A stretch of 31,398 nucleotides of DNA, taken from an uncultured Eremococcus sp. (GTDB taxonomy: Bacteria; Bacillota; Bacilli; Lactobacillales; Aerococcaceae). The stretch is from positions 1 through 31,398 of the forward strand of contig CALUDO010000014.1 of NCBI GenBank assembly GCA_943914835.1. Reading direction: 5' to 3'. This document shows positions 1 to 8,546 of the stretch, one piece after another (the first letter of the stretch is position 1; every line of letters begins with the position of its first letter). The notes beneath the pieces are model-generated. The model saw nothing but the letters and a program-made list of their open reading frames with translations, had not been told where the DNA came from and made no database searches. Made by a program: the position numbers and the translations under genes.

Positions 1-39
1 CTTGTAATTCCCTTAATTATATTAAACCAATAATAAAAA

Positions 40-68
40 TTTTCAAATGGGCAGGTATATGCTAAAAT
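40..68 (+). promoter_or_regulatory. Probable plsY promoter
   Basis: An extended -10 element, TG-C-TAAAAT (60-68), lies 17 bp downstream of TTTTCA (40-45), which matches the -35 consensus at four of six positions. A strong AGGAGGTG ribosome binding site follows at 81-88, just before the plsY ATG at 93. This is sequence-pattern evidence only. Confidence 0.55.
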
Positions 69-92
69 ATTTCTATATTTAGGAGGTGGACC

Positions 93-734
93 ATGGAAAC
101 ATCTATGGCAGTGAAACTACTTGTGATTATTAGTGGTTATTTAATAGGTTCTATTCCAACTGGTGTCTGGTATTCCAAACTGATTCATCAAACGGATGTC
201 AGAAAGTTAGGTTCAGGCAATAGTGGCGGAACCAATGTCGGTAGAAATTTTGGTCCTAAAGCCGGTATTATAGTAACGACTATTGATGTCCTGAAGGGAT
301 GGCTTCCTATGTCCCTAGCTATCCTTATTTTATCTGGAAGTCCGCTAGCGATTATGGCTACCGGTATTGCCCTGACTTTAGGTCATGCCTATCCTCTATG
401 GGCTAATTTCAAAGGCGGTAAAATAGTGGCAACTTCTATTGGTGTGCTCCTAGGTTATCACTTTATTGACGGTGTAATCGTAGGTATTGGGCTCTTGGTC
501 ATTATTTATCTCTTGAGTGTGGTATCCATTTCGTCGATTCTAGCTTATTTCTTAGGTCTGATACTTATTTTTGCTCAGGCAGACCATTGGGCCTACCGGA
601 TTGGTTTCTTTCTTATATGGTGTCTTTTGATTTATAGGCATCGAGAAAATCTCCACCGTTTAAAAGAGGGTCAAGAACGTGAACTTTCTTGGGGCCGTCA
701 TTATTTCTATCGTTTTTTTAACCAAGTCAAGTAA
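93..734 (+). CDS. plsY: Acyl-phosphate:glycerol-3-phosphate acyltransferase PlsY
   Basis: PlsY transfers an acyl group from acyl-phosphate to glycerol-3-phosphate, making lysophosphatidic acid, the first membrane-bound step of phospholipid synthesis in most Gram-positive bacteria. The 213-residue protein has the usual family length and is almost entirely hydrophobic, with about five membrane segments. Family motifs are visible: GSIPTG near residue 20, a GSGNSGGTNVGR block near residues 41-52, and GHAYPLWANFKGGK near residues 97-110. After FKGGK the family usually has a small residue before VAT; here it is Ile, a mild deviation. The AGGAGGTG site four bases upstream fixes the first ATG. It is the only plus-strand gene here, has its own promoter, and converges on the epimerase gene with a hairpin terminator between them. 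Confidence 0.96.
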   Translation: METSMAVKLLVIISGYLIGSIPTGVWYSKLIHQTDVRKLGSGNSGGTNVGRNFGPKAGIIVTTIDVLKGWLPMSLAILILSGSPLAIMATGIALTLGHAYPLWANFKGGKIVATSIGVLLGYHFIDGVIVGIGLLVIIYLLSVVSISSILAYFLGLILIFAQADHWAYRIGFFLIWCLLIYRHRENLHRLKEGQERELSWGRHYFYRFFNQVK

Positions 735-756
735 GCCTAGGCTGATTAAATATATT

Positions 757-829
757 AAGTCGAATGTTATTTATTTTCTCAGGGTTATCAACTCTTTGAA
801 AAAATGACATTCGACTTTTTATTTTTTAT
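757..829 (+). terminator. Terminator of plsY
   Basis: Perfect 11-bp arms AAGTCGAATGT (757-767) and ACATTCGACTT (807-817) are separated by a 39-nt loop and followed on the plus strand by a T-rich run at 816-827. The loop is long for an intrinsic terminator. The T run overlaps the epimerase stop codon. On the minus strand there is no clear U tract, so I assign it to plsY. Confidence 0.7.
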
Positions 830-1700
830 AGAATTCTAAAGTATAAGAATGCATGTTCATTGCTTGGGGAGATAAACGAATAATCGCTGGTTTTTGATCA
901 ATTTTTCCATTGGAATCAATGGTATCGGGTAAGCCGGCCCAAGCTTCCAAACTAATAAACCTAGCCTCCTTGGGATAAGGATACCATAGGGCTATATAAT
1001 TCATATTAGAGGTATGTAAGATAATTTTACTAGATAGAGTTTGATCTATCATTTGAAGTTTGGTTTTCTCAGCAATTTGGTAGATAAAGGTATCCGCTTT
1101 AAAAAGGGATTTTCTTAGCAATGAAGAAGGGAGATCTTCGTATTTTGCCTTATTCGGGTTCACCAAGCCATTTTTATGGAGGGGTAGCCTTAGGTACTTA
1201 GCCTTAGGAACAAAGGCGACTTCTAATTGAGAGAAATCTCCCTCAGAGTTATACCCCACATTAAAGGCAGGATGACTTCCTAAATTGTAATATAAGTCCT
1301 GGTCAGAAGATGGATTCAAGACCTCATACGACACTGTTAGCTTATTTCCAGTCAGTATATAGGTGATTTGTAGGCTGAATTCAAAGGGATAAATGTCCAA
1401 ACTCGTCGAATCACTTTTTAGGTAGAAAGTAGCTGCTTCTTGGGTGACCATTTGGGTATGGAATGTTTTATCTCGAGCAAAACCATGTTTGGACATTGAA
1501 TAAATTTGATCTTGATATTTATAGTGACCATCTTTAAGACTGCCAATAATAGGAAAGAGAACCGGAGCTTGTCTAGACCAAAGTGAATCGTCACCCTGCC
1601 AAAGGAATTCAAAACCGGTTTGCTGGTCCTGGATGGAAACTAATTCGGCCCCCTCTTCTTTTATTTGTACTTTAATATGATCATTGGCTAGTTCTATCAT
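819..1700 (-). CDS. Aldose 1-epimerase family protein, LacX-like
   Basis: This 293-residue protein belongs to the galactose-mutarotase-like superfamily, in the LacX-like subgroup found in lactic acid bacteria. Such enzymes are expected to interconvert alpha and beta anomers of a sugar, but the substrate of this branch is not established and cannot be read from the sequence. Visible family features are FEFLWQGD near residue 30, a His in KHGFARDKTF near residues 71-80, a second His in GSHPAFNVG near 141-149, and the C-terminal acidic segment SLEAWAGLPDTID with its conserved Glu. There is no signal peptide, so it is cytosolic. It starts 17 bp after the hslU stop behind a TAGGAGAGG site, so it is the last gene of the xerC-hslV-hslU unit. 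In Bacillus this position holds codY. Confidence 0.9.
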   Translation of the reverse strand: MIELANDHIKVQIKEEGAELVSIQDQQTGFEFLWQGDDSLWSRQAPVLFPIIGSLKDGHYKYQDQIYSMSKHGFARDKTFHTQMVTQEAATFYLKSDSTSLDIYPFEFSLQITYILTGNKLTVSYEVLNPSSDQDLYYNLGSHPAFNVGYNSEGDFSQLEVAFVPKAKYLRLPLHKNGLVNPNKAKYEDLPSSLLRKSLFKADTFIYQIAEKTKLQMIDQTLSSKIILHTSNMNYIALWYPYPKEARFISLEAWAGLPDTIDSNGKIDQKPAIIRLSPQAMNMHSYTLEFYKK

Positions 1701-1717
1701 TTGTCTTTCAGCCTCTC

Positions 1718-3115
1718 CTATAGAATGTAGTGTTTGAGGTCTCTATTTTCTACAATTTTATCTAATTTATCGTTGACATAGGTATCCGTAATTTCAATGT
1801 CGCCCATGGGTACATCGGCTGCCTCAAACAGGAGGTCATCAAGGACTGTTTCAATAATGGTATGTAAGCGACGAGCACCGATATTATCGGTACTTTCGTT
1901 AAGCTCAACCGCATAATGGGCCATTCTGTCAATCGCACCATCCGTAAAATGAATGGTAACACCTTCGGTGTCTAGGAGGGCCTGGTATTGTTTGATGAGG
2001 GCATTTTCTGGTTCAATCAATATACGGACGAAGTCATCATGGCTCAAGTCATCTAAATTGACTCGTATTGGGAACCTGCCTTGTAATTCAGGAATCAAAT
2101 CCGATGGTTTAGCTATATGGAAAGCTCCAGAACCAATAAAGAGAATATAATCTGTTTCAATAATGCCATACTTGGTTTGAATTTGACTCCCCTCAACAAT
2201 CGGTAAGATGTCTCTTTGGACCCCTTGTCTAGAGACTTCACCTGAACTTTGACCTTTAGAGGCAATCTTATCCATTTCATCAATAAAGATAATACCAGAT
2301 TCTTGAGCTAGCTCTAAGCCTTTTTGATTTATATCGTTCATATTTACTAAATGTTCAGCCTCTTCTTCACTTAGCAATTGAATGGCTTCTTTCACAGTTA
2401 CTGTCCGCTGAATTTTTTTCTTAGGTTGCATGGCATTCAAACTTTCCTGCATATCCATCATCTGTTCCATAGCAGGATTCATACTAGTTAGTTGTAATTT
2501 CTTTTCTTCGAGTTGAATGGTTACTTGTTTGTCATCGAGTTTTCCTTCTCTAATTTGAGAACGAATTTGGCGTCTAGAGGCGGCAATTTCATCCGTCACA
2601 ATTTCTTCTTCATCATCATTACGTTGAGGTGTTAGCTGTTTCATCATTTCTGCCCAATCAAAACCATTTTCGTTTTTGCCTTGCTGTTTATCTTTCTTTT
2701 TACCTGGCTTTAAGGCTTTGGCAATACGTTCAATGGCTTGATTTTCCGCTTGATCAGCTACTTTTTCAAATTCTATTTCTTTAACTAAGCGAATGGCATT
2801 TTCAACTAGATCACGGACCATGGATTCCACATCTCGACCAACATACCCAACCTCTGTATACTTGGTTGCCTCTACTTTAACGAACGGAGCTTTAGCAATC
2901 CCAGCTAGACGACGTGCAATTTCGGTTTTACCAACCCCTGTCGGTCCTATCATTAAAATATTCTTTGGTTTAACCTCTTTTTGCATATCTTCTGTGAGTT
3001 TCAACCGTCTTAATCGGTTGCGCAAGGCTATAGCTACCGAACGTTTGGCTTTATCTTGGCCAATAATATACTTATCCAATTCACTAACAATTTCACGAGG
3101 TGTTAACTGATTCAT
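1718..3115 (-). CDS. hslU: HslU (ClpY), ATPase subunit of the HslUV protease
   Basis: HslU is the AAA+ unfoldase ring that feeds substrates to the HslV peptidase. The 465-residue protein has the full family layout. The Walker A motif GPTGVGKT is at residues 57-64, the pore loop GYVG at 90-93, and a charged intermediate domain spans about 110-245. The Walker B motif IIFIDE is at 275-280, GSGAFH at 328-333, and an arginine-finger region ELQGRFPIRV near 343-352. A sensor-2 region NIGARRLHTIIE lies near 415-426. The C-terminus ends in YIL, the tail that inserts into HslV and activates it. The AAGGAGG site 5 nt upstream supports the ATG. It lies 12 bp after hslV in the same operon, so the two subunits are made together. 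Confidence 0.98.
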   Translation of the reverse strand: MNQLTPREIVSELDKYIIGQDKAKRSVAIALRNRLRRLKLTEDMQKEVKPKNILMIGPTGVGKTEIARRLAGIAKAPFVKVEATKYTEVGYVGRDVESMVRDLVENAIRLVKEIEFEKVADQAENQAIERIAKALKPGKKKDKQQGKNENGFDWAEMMKQLTPQRNDDEEEIVTDEIAASRRQIRSQIREGKLDDKQVTIQLEEKKLQLTSMNPAMEQMMDMQESLNAMQPKKKIQRTVTVKEAIQLLSEEEAEHLVNMNDINQKGLELAQESGIIFIDEMDKIASKGQSSGEVSRQGVQRDILPIVEGSQIQTKYGIIETDYILFIGSGAFHIAKPSDLIPELQGRFPIRVNLDDLSHDDFVRILIEPENALIKQYQALLDTEGVTIHFTDGAIDRMAHYAVELNESTDNIGARRLHTIIETVLDDLLFEAADVPMGDIEITDTYVNDKLDKIVENRDLKHYIL

Positions 3116-3127
3116 AAGGTCCTCCTT

Positions 3128-3655
3128 CTAGAAAGATTCCACCAAAATATTATCATTGGTGTAAACATCAATTTCACTGGCAATTTGTAAGGCTTCTTTT
3201 GCGATTTCTGCCGCCTTTAGATCTGCATTGCCATAACGAACCATAGCCCTAGCAGCTGACAGAGCATAATTTCCTCCAGAACCTATGGTTAGGATACCGT
3301 CATCGGGTTCAATGACTTCCCCTGTCCCTGAAACCATTAATAAATCATTTTTATCCATGACAATGAGTAGAGCTTCCAACTTCTGTAAACTTCGATCCGT
3401 ACGCCATTGCTTGGCAACTTCGATGGCTGCGCGAACTAATTGTCCTTGATGAGCCTTGAGCTTATCTTCGAACATCTCAGAAAGCGTAATAGCATCAGCT
3501 ACCCCTCCTGCAAAGCCTACGACAACCTGATCATTATAAATACGACGGAGCTTACGAGCTCCTCCTTTCATAATTACAGTTTCACCCAGGGTCACCTGGC
3601 CATCTCCGGCCATGGCAAGTTTATTATCTTTTTTTACAGCACATATTGTTGTCAT
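3128..3655 (-). CDS. hslV: HslV (ClpQ), peptidase subunit of the HslUV protease
   Basis: HslV is a proteasome-like N-terminal nucleophile peptidase forming two stacked hexamers capped by HslU. The protein begins Met-Thr-Thr, so Met removal exposes the catalytic Thr at once, as in E. coli and lactobacilli. B. subtilis CodW/ClpQ instead uses Ser. Further landmarks are GDGQVTLG near residues 17-24, a Lys in the MKGGARK region near 29-35, the FAGGVADA motif near 48-55, and IGSGGNYA near 124-131. Its length of 175 residues is normal. It begins 2 bp after the xerC stop, with its AAGGAGG site overlapping the end of xerC, which suggests close translational linkage with xerC and hslU. Confidence 0.98.
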   Translation of the reverse strand: MTTICAVKKDNKLAMAGDGQVTLGETVIMKGGARKLRRIYNDQVVVGFAGGVADAITLSEMFEDKLKAHQGQLVRAAIEVAKQWRTDRSLQKLEALLIVMDKNDLLMVSGTGEVIEPDDGILTIGSGGNYALSAARAMVRYGNADLKAAEIAKEALQIASEIDVYTNDNILVESF

Positions 3656-3657
3656 TC

Positions 3658-4569
3658 TTAGTCCTCCTTACTAGAGCGATGGGCTCTAGGATGCATATTC
3701 ATATAATTTTTACGAAGTTGTTGCTTAGTAATATGGGTATATATTTGAGTGGATGATAAGTCTTCATGGCCTAACATTTCTTGCACAGACCGTAAGTCTG
3801 CCCCATGGTCAAGTAAATGGGTTGCAAAACTATGCCTCAACTTATGAGGGTGAATTGATAAATTCAAACCACTTTCCTTAACTATAGTCTTAAGAATGTG
3901 ATGGACTTGGGCCGTTGTCAACATCTTCCCTTTCTTTGAAAGAAAGAGGAAAGTCTGTGATTCATCCCTCATCATCTTAGGTCTTAGCTTAGTAAGGTAG
4001 TTTCGAACTGCCTGACTGGCCGAATCCGATACTGGAACAATACGTTCCTTACCGCCTTTACCCTTTACTTTAACGATTTGAGTCATCAAATCAATGGAGT
4101 CAACCTTTAATTCACGGCATTCCGTTACCCGTAAGCCAGATCCATACAAAAGCTCAAGTAGGGCAACATTCCTTAACTTTAGGGGATTATCACAAGTATA
4201 GGCAGCTTTTAAGAGTGCCTCTATTTCATTCTCATAAAAGAAATCAGGCAAACGTTGCTGTCGGACTTGGTAAGTGATTAATTCCATTGGGTTTTCATCC
4301 AGGACCCCTTCCAGGAGAAGGTACTTAAAAAAAGATCGTAATGAAGAAAGTTTACGAGCTATGGTAGAACGGGCTAAATCCCGATCATGTAAGTATGCAA
4401 TATATAAACGTAAATCATAATAATCAATCGCCTGAATCATACACGGGCGACTACTTTGTATATATTCATTAAATTCAAATAAATCTCGACCATAAGCTAG
4501 GAGGGTCTTATCTGAATAGCGTTTCTCCTTCTGTAAATAATTCAGAAATTCTTGAATATATCTATCCAT
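3658..4569 (-). CDS. xerC: Tyrosine recombinase XerC
   Basis: XerC with its partner recombinase resolves chromosome dimers at the dif site. From the chosen ATG the protein has 303 residues, the normal XerC length, with an N-terminal SAM-like core-binding domain (about 1-90) and a C-terminal catalytic domain. The catalytic set is present: R147 (SGLRVTE), a Lys in KGKGGKER (about 171-174), H242 and R245 (PHKLRH), H268 (LGHED) and Tyr277 (QIYTHI). The reading frame is open 30 codons further upstream, but that part would overlap a promoter with a perfect TATAAT, and GAGGGGG precedes the ATG at 4569, so I reject the longer form. It leads the xerC-hslV-hslU-epimerase unit. In Bacillus trmFO lies between topA and xerC; here there is none. 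Confidence 0.96.
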   Translation of the reverse strand: MDRYIQEFLNYLQKEKRYSDKTLLAYGRDLFEFNEYIQSSRPCMIQAIDYYDLRLYIAYLHDRDLARSTIARKLSSLRSFFKYLLLEGVLDENPMELITYQVRQQRLPDFFYENEIEALLKAAYTCDNPLKLRNVALLELLYGSGLRVTECRELKVDSIDLMTQIVKVKGKGGKERIVPVSDSASQAVRNYLTKLRPKMMRDESQTFLFLSKKGKMLTTAQVHHILKTIVKESGLNLSIHPHKLRHSFATHLLDHGADLRSVQEMLGHEDLSSTQIYTHITKQQLRKNYMNMHPRAHRSSKED

Positions 4570-4596
4570 CTTGATAAATCCCCCTCTTGTTTCAAG

Positions 4597-4625
4597 ATTA
4601 TAACACACTATCAGAATAGGGATAA
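4597..4625 (-). promoter_or_regulatory. Promoter of xerC-hslV-hslU-epimerase operon
   Basis: On the minus strand an extended -10, TG-T-TATAAT (4597-4605), lies 17 bp from a weak -35, TTATCC (4620-4625). It sits between the topA terminator and the xerC ATG at 4569 and argues against a longer XerC N-terminus. Confidence 0.65.
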
Positions 4626-4672
4626 AGAAAAGAGCCGTCTCCCCTACAGTCAAAGACAAAGAGGAAACGGTC
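4626..4672 (-). terminator. Terminator of topA
   Basis: Just after the topA stop (minus strand), CCGTTTCCTC can pair with GGGGAGACGG over about 10 bp including G-U pairs. The loop is about 16 nt and is followed by CTCTTTTC. The stem is imperfect but well placed. Confidence 0.6.
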
Positions 4673-4676
4673 TATA

Positions 4677-6737
4677 TTATTTTTGTAGATCTTCCTGGTA
4701 ATCACAATGACTACACTTCACTTGGCTTCCCTTTCGAGAAGTCTTAGTGACTAAATAATGTTGACACTTGGGGCATAAACGGTCTAAAGGTTTGTCCCAA
4801 GAAACAAATTCACATTCAGGATATCGATCACAACCATAAAAAATACGGTTTTTCTTAGACTTACGTTCAACTACTTGCCCCTTATGACATTCTGGGCAGG
4901 TAACACCTATCTTCTTCACAATTGCTTCGGTATGACGACAATCAGGAAAATTACTACAAGCATAGAATTTACCATAGCGGCCAATTTTTATGACCATATC
5001 ATGACCACATTCTGGGCATTTGAAACCGGCCGGTTCATCCTTGATTTCAATTTCTGCCATATCATTTTCTGCTTTATTTAATTCTTGATTAAAGGGTTGA
5101 TAGAATTGATCAATTACTTCAACCCATTGGCGTTTACCTTCTTCGATTTCATCAAGTTTACCTTCCATTTCCGCTGTGAATTCGGAGCTAACAATATCTG
5201 GGAAGAATTCCTCCATAGTAGAATTAACAATTTCACCTAATTCAGTGGGTTCAAAACGACGAGCGTTCATCTTCACATAATATCGTCTACGAAGGGTTTC
5301 AATTGTAGGCGCATAGGTTGAGGGTCGACCAATGCCTAGTTCTTCTAAGCTTTTAACTAAACTAGCTTCATTATAACGAGCCGGCGGCTGAGTAAAGTGT
5401 TGGCTTGGCTCTATAGACGCTAGTCTAAGAGTATCACCAACCTTGAGGGCAGGTAGGTAGTTGTCTTTATCGGATTTTGAAGGATAAACTTTTAAGAAAC
5501 CATCGAATTTAATCTTCGATCCACTTGCCCTAAAAGTAACCCCATTTTGTTCAATATCCGCCCTCACTGTATCATAAATAGCATTTGCCATTTGGCTGGC
5601 CATAAAACGTGCCCATATTAAAGAATATAGACGATATTGATCCTTAGATAAATAAGATTTAATAGAATCTGGAGTGATTGCAGCATCTGATGGCCGAATA
5701 GCTTCATGGGCGTCCTGAGCCCCAGACTGATTCACTTTTTTGCTTCCTTTGCCCACATATTCCTTACCATACTTTTCCGTAATTAAAGAAACTGCTGTTT
5801 CTCGAGCACTTGTAGAAATTCGAGTAGAGTCCGTACGCATGTAGGTGATTAAACCTACGGTTCCGCCTTTAATAGCGATCCCTTCGTATAGCTGTTGAGC
5901 TACCATCATGGTTTTACCCGTTCTAAAGTTCAAGCGGTTAGAGGCTTCTTGTTGAAGAGTCGATGTTGTAAAAGGAGGTGTTGACGATCGTTGGCGTTCT
6001 TTACTTTCTAAGTCTGACACGGTAAATTCTTGGTCTTGGTCAATTAGATCCATAATTGCTTGGGTTTGCCTCTCATTATGGAGTTTTTCTTTTTTACCCT
6101 TTCTGCCGTAGAATTTAGCTTCAAAGCTTGTTTTTTCTTTGGAGAAAGTTGAAGGAATAGTCCAGTACTCTTCAGGTTTAAAATTACGGATTTCATTTTC
6201 ACGATCAATGATCATTTTAAGAGTAGTCGATTGGACCCGACCAGCTGATAGGCCACGTTTTATTTTCTTCCACAGGAGAGGAGAAATAGAATATCCTACA
6301 ATTCGGTCGAGAATCCGTCGAGCTTGCTGAGCATCAACCAAATCATAATCAATAGTTCTCGGTGTTTTGAATGCTTCTTTAACAGAGGTCTTGGTGACTT
6401 CATTGAAGACCACCCGGTTCTTTTGCTTCTGATCCAGATCTAACAAATGACTTAAATGCCAGGCAATGGCCTCCCCTTCACGGTCCGGGTCGGCTGCCAG
6501 ATAGACATTTTCAGCCTTTTTGGCTAATTTTTTCAATTCTTTAACCGTATCTCCTCGACCACGAATAGTTATGTAATGGGGATCATAATTATTATCTAAG
6601 TCAACTCCCATCTTACTTTTGGGGAGATCCCGTAAGTGTCCTTTGGAAGCGACTACTTTATAGTTTCTACCAAGATATTTATCAATTGTTTTAGCCTTGG
6701 TTGGTGATTCGACAATGACTAGATTCTTATAGGCCAT
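4677..6737 (-). CDS. topA: DNA topoisomerase I
   Basis: TopA relaxes negative supercoils by passing one strand through a transient single-strand break. The 686-residue protein starts with the Toprim domain (NLVIVESPTKAKTI, residues 5-18) containing the acidic motif DPDREGEAIAW (83-93). The active-site tyrosine is Tyr299 in ITYMRTDSTR. The C-terminus carries three four-cysteine zinc-ribbon modules (about residues 573-683), each starting CPEC or CPKC, as usual in Firmicutes. A GGGAG site precedes the ATG. It is transcribed alone from a near-consensus promoter at 6795-6823 and ends at a hairpin before the xerC promoter. The dprA-topA-xerC order is standard for Firmicutes. Confidence 0.98.
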   Translation of the reverse strand: MAYKNLVIVESPTKAKTIDKYLGRNYKVVASKGHLRDLPKSKMGVDLDNNYDPHYITIRGRGDTVKELKKLAKKAENVYLAADPDREGEAIAWHLSHLLDLDQKQKNRVVFNEVTKTSVKEAFKTPRTIDYDLVDAQQARRILDRIVGYSISPLLWKKIKRGLSAGRVQSTTLKMIIDRENEIRNFKPEEYWTIPSTFSKEKTSFEAKFYGRKGKKEKLHNERQTQAIMDLIDQDQEFTVSDLESKERQRSSTPPFTTSTLQQEASNRLNFRTGKTMMVAQQLYEGIAIKGGTVGLITYMRTDSTRISTSARETAVSLITEKYGKEYVGKGSKKVNQSGAQDAHEAIRPSDAAITPDSIKSYLSKDQYRLYSLIWARFMASQMANAIYDTVRADIEQNGVTFRASGSKIKFDGFLKVYPSKSDKDNYLPALKVGDTLRLASIEPSQHFTQPPARYNEASLVKSLEELGIGRPSTYAPTIETLRRRYYVKMNARRFEPTELGEIVNSTMEEFFPDIVSSEFTAEMEGKLDEIEEGKRQWVEVIDQFYQPFNQELNKAENDMAEIEIKDEPAGFKCPECGHDMVIKIGRYGKFYACSNFPDCRHTEAIVKKIGVTCPECHKGQVVERKSKKNRIFYGCDRYPECEFVSWDKPLDRLCPKCQHYLVTKTSRKGSQVKCSHCDYQEDLQK

Positions 6738-6794
6738 GTCAATTCACTCCCTTTCATGTCTTTATAATAAATCATTCATATTAAAATCGTATCA

Positions 6795-6823
6795 ATCTTA
6801 TGTGATAGTTTTAAATATGTCAA
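6795..6823 (-). promoter_or_regulatory. Promoter of topA
   Basis: On the minus strand a perfect -35 TTGACA (6818-6823) is spaced exactly 17 bp from a -10 TAAGAT (6795-6800). It lies in the 107-bp gap between dprA and topA. This is one of the best-matching promoters in the window. Confidence 0.8.
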
Positions 6824-6844
6824 ATACTAACGGAGTGATTCATC

Positions 6845-7726
6845 CTAAAATCCTTGTTTCTTATATAAATCAATCAAAGAATCCTGTGTCTGTCTTAAAG
6901 AAAAGATAGGATAAGCTCCCTGGTCAATAAGATGGTTGCACCCCTGAGATTGTGGATCAATTAAACGACCTGGGAGGGCGTACACTTCCCGATTAAACTG
7001 AAGTGCATAGTTGGCAGTAATCAAACTGCCAGACTTTTGGGCAGCTTCAACCACAATTGTAGCCGGTGAGATACCGGCAACTAATCGATTTCGCATAATA
7101 AAATGATGCTTACGGGCCCCCATTTCTGGAAGGTATTCGGATAAGAGAAGATGGTCCTCAGCCATCTGATCTTGTAATGATCGATGACAGGCTGGATAGA
7201 CCTGATTTATTCCGGTTGCGATAATAGCAATGGATGTCTTTATTCCTGTATTCATCGCTGCCTGGTGGACTTCTTTATCTACGCCTCTAGCTAAACCAGA
7301 CACACAAACCCACCCCTGAGAAGTAGCCATTGTCACTAAATGAGGCACAATTTGTTTTGCATAGCTAGTGATTAAACGACTTCCAACAAGAGATAAGTTA
7401 GGTCGATTAAGTAAATCAAGGTCTCCTTCGTAGAAGATTAATAAAGGAGGTTGCGGTAATTCTAACCACAAACGGGGATAAATAGGGTCAAAGATAGTAA
7501 AGGATTTAGAATATAAATTATGGATAGTTACTGTAAGTGACCGGTCGATGACCAAATTTTTCCCACCAGGAAATATATGGTGTAGAATAGCTTGCATTTC
7601 CCCTTTAGTTAAAGGTGGGTGCCCAGGAAACAAGCGGTTATAAATAATGAAATATTTTAATTGTTGCTGGTAGCTTAGTTTATGCTTCAAAAGGATTAAT
7701 ATTTGTTCTTTGAAATCAAATGCCAT
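6845..7726 (-). CDS. dprA: DNA-processing protein DprA
   Basis: DprA binds incoming single-stranded DNA during natural transformation and loads RecA on it; it is also kept by species not known to be competent. The 293-residue protein has the Rossmann-like DprA core. VGSRLITSYAK is near residues 115-125, SGLARGVD near 143-150, GINQVYPACH near 172-181, RNRLVAGIS near 212-220, VVEAAQKSGSLITA near 225-238, and an ALPG motif near 250. A short N-terminal helical region of about 70 residues precedes it, and no C-terminal winged-helix extension is obvious. The usual GID of the second motif is GVD here. A GAGGTGAT site precedes the ATG. It follows rnhB by 49 bp with no clear promoter, so it probably belongs to the rbgA-rnhB-dprA unit. 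Confidence 0.95.
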   Translation of the reverse strand: MAFDFKEQILILLKHKLSYQQQLKYFIIYNRLFPGHPPLTKGEMQAILHHIFPGGKNLVIDRSLTVTIHNLYSKSFTIFDPIYPRLWLELPQPPLLIFYEGDLDLLNRPNLSLVGSRLITSYAKQIVPHLVTMATSQGWVCVSGLARGVDKEVHQAAMNTGIKTSIAIIATGINQVYPACHRSLQDQMAEDHLLLSEYLPEMGARKHHFIMRNRLVAGISPATIVVEAAQKSGSLITANYALQFNREVYALPGRLIDPQSQGCNHLIDQGAYPIFSLRQTQDSLIDLYKKQGF

Positions 7727-7775
7727 CTTGTATCACCTCATATATAGATACATAAAAAATGGCAATTTCTGTGTA

Positions 7776-8546
7776 TTAAACCATACTTTTTATTGGTTCA
7801 AAACTTTTTCGATGGATTGGTGTGTAACCAAGTTCCCTCAATGCTTTGAGGTGGTTGGCAGTACCGTAGCCCATATTATGACCAAAATCGTAACCTGGAT
7901 AGGTGTGATCATACTCTTTCATTATCTGGTCTCGATGAACTTTTGCAAGAACTGAAGCGGCAGCAATTGACAATGAGTTTTGATCTCCTTTTATGATAGA
8001 TTCTTGTGGTAGAGGACTGTCAATGGTCATGGCATCAATCAATAAATATTCAGGTATGATGGATAATCCTTCCACCGAGTGGGTCATGGTTTTTCGAGTT
8101 GCTTGATAGATATTCACCCTGTCAATCAGGTCGACTGATCCTATAGCAATACTATATGCAAGGGCCTCTTTTTTTATAATTTCTGCAAAGGCTAATCTTT
8201 TACTTTCACTTAACCGCTTACTATCATCAATCCCCAGAAAAGCAGAAGTATCCTCTGGTAATATAACTGCAGCCGTAACAATAGGTCCAGCTAAAGGGCC
8301 CCGCCCCACCTCATCGATACCAGCAATAAATCGGTAACCTTGTTTTTTTAAACGATTCTCATGAAGTAATTTTTCTCGGTGAGCTTGAATAAGCAACGTT
8401 TGTTTTTCTACTCTTTTTTTATGGCTAACTAATAACCTCTGAACTCCCTTTCTTGGATCCTTCCTTAGTTCTAGTAAACGGGAATCTTCCAAATCTTTGA
8501 TAGTCAACAATAGGTCCTTGATTTCTTGTATTGTTAACTTACTCAT
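7776..8546 (-). CDS. rnhB: Ribonuclease HII
   Basis: RNase HII cuts the RNA strand of RNA-DNA hybrids and removes single ribonucleotides from DNA. The 256-residue protein has an N-terminal helical extension of about 70 residues, common in Firmicutes, then the catalytic domain. The predicted metal-binding acids are D78 and E79 in GIDEVGRG, D171 in LLIDAMT, and D188 in the KGDQNS motif, followed by the SIAAASVLAKVHRD signature (about 193-206). The ATG overlaps the end of rbgA by 8 bp (the sequence is CATGAGTAA, with TAA ending rbgA), so the two genes are probably translationally coupled. An AAAAGGAA site lies inside the rbgA coding end. Confidence 0.97.
   Translation of the reverse strand: MSKLTIQEIKDLLLTIKDLEDSRLLELRKDPRKGVQRLLVSHKKRVEKQTLLIQAHREKLLHENRLKKQGYRFIAGIDEVGRGPLAGPIVTAAVILPEDTSAFLGIDDSKRLSESKRLAFAEIIKKEALAYSIAIGSVDLIDRVNIYQATRKTMTHSVEGLSIIPEYLLIDAMTIDSPLPQESIIKGDQNSLSIAAASVLAKVHRDQIMKEYDHTYPGYDFGHNMGYGTANHLKALRELGYTPIHRKSFEPIKSMV

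Noticed and set aside
4570..4659. N-terminal extension of XerC by 30 codons
   Set aside because: The stretch holds a hydrophobic non-family sequence and overlaps the topA terminator region and a TATAAT promoter; the ATG at 4569 has a ribosome site and gives the normal length.
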